7,350 nt of DNA from positions 1 through 7,350 of the forward strand of contig CAYYLW010000134.1 of NCBI GenBank assembly GCA_964472465.1, written 5' to 3'. A program made the translations under genes and the position numbers. Each line of letters starts with the position of its first letter. The stretch's first letter is position 1. This stretch comes from JAAYCI01 sp964472465. Lineage in GTDB: Bacteria > Bacillota > Clostridia > Oscillospirales > Ruminococcaceae. The notes under the pieces were generated by a model. It made no database searches, had not been told where the DNA came from, and was given only the letters and a program-made list of their open reading frames with translations. This document shows, piece by piece, positions 5,967 through 7,350 of this stretch.

Positions 5967-7178
5967 ATGAAAGAATGTATCGCCATGCTGCTGGCCGGGG
6001 GGCAGGGATCCCGCCTGTACGCGCTGACCAAAACAGTGGCCAAACCAGCCGTTCCCTTTGGGGGGAAATACCGCATTGTGGATTTCCCCCTCTCCAACTG
6101 TGTCAATTCCGGCATCGACACCGTGGGCATCCTCACCCAGTATATGCCCATGGTGCTGAACGAGTACATTGGCAACGGCCAGCCCTGGGACCTGGACCGC
6201 AGCTACGGCGGGGTGCATGTGCTTCCCCCCTACCAAAAGGCCAGCGGCAGCGACTGGTACCGCGGCACCGCCAACGCCATCTACCAGAATATCAATTTTA
6301 TCGAGCGTTTCAGCCCCGAGTACGTGCTCATCCTCTCGGGCGACCATATCTACAAGATGAACTACGCCAAAATGCTGGCCTACCACAAGGAAAAAGGGGC
6401 CGACTGCACCATCGCTGTGATGGATGTGCCCCCGGCCGAGACCTCCCGTTTTGGCATCATGACGGCCAACCGCAACGACCGTATCACCAAGTTTGAGGAA
6501 AAGCCCAAGAAAACCGATTCCACCCTGGCCTCCATGGGCATCTATATCTTCACCTGGAGCAAGCTGAAAAAATTCTTGGAGGACGACGAGAGCGACAACA
6601 CCTCCGACAATGATTTTGGCAAGAACATCATCCCCAAGATGCTAAGCGCCAAGCAAAAGCTGTACGCCTACGCCTTTTCCGGCTACTGGAAGGATGTGGG
6701 CACCATCGATAGCCTCTGGGAGGCCAACATGGACCTGCTGGACCCCAACATGCCCCTGGACGTGTGGGACAAAAGCTGGCGCATCTACTCCCGCACCGCC
6801 GGGCGGCCCCCACACTATATCGGGCGGCATGCCCTGGTGGAGAACTCCATGGTCACCGAGGGCTGCCTGGTGGACGGCGAGGTGGAGAGTTCGGTGCTGT
6901 TTGCCGGGGTGCACGTAGGGCGAGACGCCACGGTGCGGGACTCGATTTTAATGCCCGGGGCTGTGGTGGAGGAGGGCGCGCAGGTGAACTACTCCATCAT
7001 CGCCGAGGACGTGGTGATTCAAAAAGGCGCGGTGGTGGGCATGCGCCCCGAGCACATGGCCGATATCACCAAATGGGGGGTGGCCGTGGTGGGCGAACGC
7101 GTGGTGATTGGCGCCGGGGCCAAGGTTTCCCCCAAGGCCATGGTGGAAAAAGACGTGAAAGCGGGGGGTATCGTATGA
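5967..7178 (+). CDS. glgC: Glucose-1-phosphate adenylyltransferase, catalytic subunit (GlgC)
   Basis: This enzyme makes ADP-glucose and pyrophosphate from ATP and glucose-1-phosphate, the committed step of bacterial glycogen synthesis. The 403-residue length fits Gram-positive GlgC. Visible: nucleotide-binding loop LLAGGQGSRLYALT (8-21), AKPAVPFGGKYRIVDFPLSN (25-44), WYRGTANAIYQNI (97-109), the metal/substrate region LILSGDHIYKMNY (121-133), FEEKPKK (176-182), FSGYWKDVGTIDSLWEAN (237-254), then a left-handed beta-helix C-terminus (about 285-403) with hexapeptide-like repeats. The glycine loop is intact, so this copy should be catalytic. ATG 5967 has a strong SD (AGGGAGGA, 5953-5960) six bases away. 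The gene lies 34 bases after glgB and its TGA overlaps the glgD ATG. In Firmicutes GlgC pairs with GlgD, which raises activity; here that pairing is inferred from order. Confidence 0.97.
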   Translation: MKECIAMLLAGGQGSRLYALTKTVAKPAVPFGGKYRIVDFPLSNCVNSGIDTVGILTQYMPMVLNEYIGNGQPWDLDRSYGGVHVLPPYQKASGSDWYRGTANAIYQNINFIERFSPEYVLILSGDHIYKMNYAKMLAYHKEKGADCTIAVMDVPPAETSRFGIMTANRNDRITKFEEKPKKTDSTLASMGIYIFTWSKLKKFLEDDESDNTSDNDFGKNIIPKMLSAKQKLYAYAFSGYWKDVGTIDSLWEANMDLLDPNMPLDVWDKSWRIYSRTAGRPPHYIGRHALVENSMVTEGCLVDGEVESSVLFAGVHVGRDATVRDSILMPGAVVEEGAQVNYSIIAEDVVIQKGAVVGMRPEHMADITKWGVAVVGERVVIGAGAKVSPKAMVEKDVKAGGIV

Positions 7179-7350
7179 GCAGCGTATACAGTGCCATGGG
7201 CATCATCTTCCCAAACATCCACGATAAAAACATCCCCGAACTGGTGGGCCACCGCACCATGGCCTCCATCCCCTTTGCCGGGCGTTACCGCATGGTGGAC
7301 TTCACCCTCTCCTGCTTCACCAGCGCAGGCATCCGCAACATCGGCATCAT
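7175..7350 (+). CDS. glgD: ADP-glucose pyrophosphorylase regulatory-type subunit GlgD, N-terminus only
   Basis: The first 58 residues are present and the gene runs off the right edge; the family is about 370 residues. The N-terminus (MSSVYSAMGIIFPNIHDKNI) lines up with GlgC, but the glycine-rich GGQGSRL loop is replaced by a sequence lacking it, as in known GlgD proteins. The following HRTMASIPFAGRYRMVDFTLS matches the GlgC segment AKPAVPFGGKYRIVDFPLS. GlgD is a non-catalytic or weakly catalytic partner that joins GlgC in a heterotetramer. ATG 7175-7177 overlaps the glgC TGA (7176-7178) in ATGA, with GGGGGG (7163-7168) as a possible SD inside glgC, implying translational coupling. With only 58 residues the assignment rests on the N-terminal pattern and gene order. 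Confidence 0.88.
   Translation, partial: MSSVYSAMGIIFPNIHDKNIPELVGHRTMASIPFAGRYRMVDFTLSCFTSAGIRNIGI

Noticed and set aside
5942..6496. Plus-strand open frame of 184 codons beginning at 5942
   Set aside because: It overlaps glgC in another frame and has no recognisable protein pattern; glgC has a strong SD and full motif set.

Overview
The window is a G+C-rich bacterial chromosome segment with compact genes, strong Shine-Dalgarno (SD) sequences and AT-rich intergenic regions carrying sigma-A type promoters. A glgB-glgC-glgD order, with both ADP-glucose pyrophosphorylase-type subunits GlgC and GlgD, is known from Firmicutes. A DUF348/G5/3D-type wall protein fits a Gram-positive too. A high-G+C clostridial (possibly gut-dwelling) member is a reasonable inference, but the species cannot be named from the sequence. 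Everything here looks like chromosomal housekeeping and carbohydrate metabolism; I see no mobile element, CRISPR array, tRNA or rRNA.

Layout: (1) 1-1088, minus strand: the N-terminal 60% or so of lepA (elongation factor 4), starting at a TTG codon and running off the left edge. (2) 1089-1274: a divergent intergenic region with an extended -10 promoter candidate on each strand. (3) 1275-2384, plus: a kinase closely resembling bifidobacterial N-acetylhexosamine 1-kinase (NahK). (4) 2422-2488: a near-consensus promoter followed almost at once by a 12-bp stem hairpin in the 5' leader. (5) 2528-3580, plus: an exported or membrane-anchored DUF348/G5-like/3D-domain protein of the YabE/RpfB type, closed by a strong intrinsic terminator (3591-3622). 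(6) 3623-3940: a control region with an inverted repeat, a near-consensus promoter (3698-3726) and an unusually long G+C-rich leader of about 208 nt. (7) 3941-7350: the glycogen operon glgB, glgC and the start of glgD, tightly packed, with glgC and glgD overlapping.

GlgC (with GlgD) makes ADP-glucose, a glycogen synthase presumably encoded further right would polymerise it, and GlgB introduces alpha-1,6 branches. The NahK-like kinase and the 3D-domain protein have their own promoters and are not obviously part of that pathway. No wholly new system is evident. The points most worth a second look are the structured glgB leader, the promoter-proximal hairpin before the 3D-domain gene, the basic tail on GlgB, and the NahK homologue without visible partner genes.
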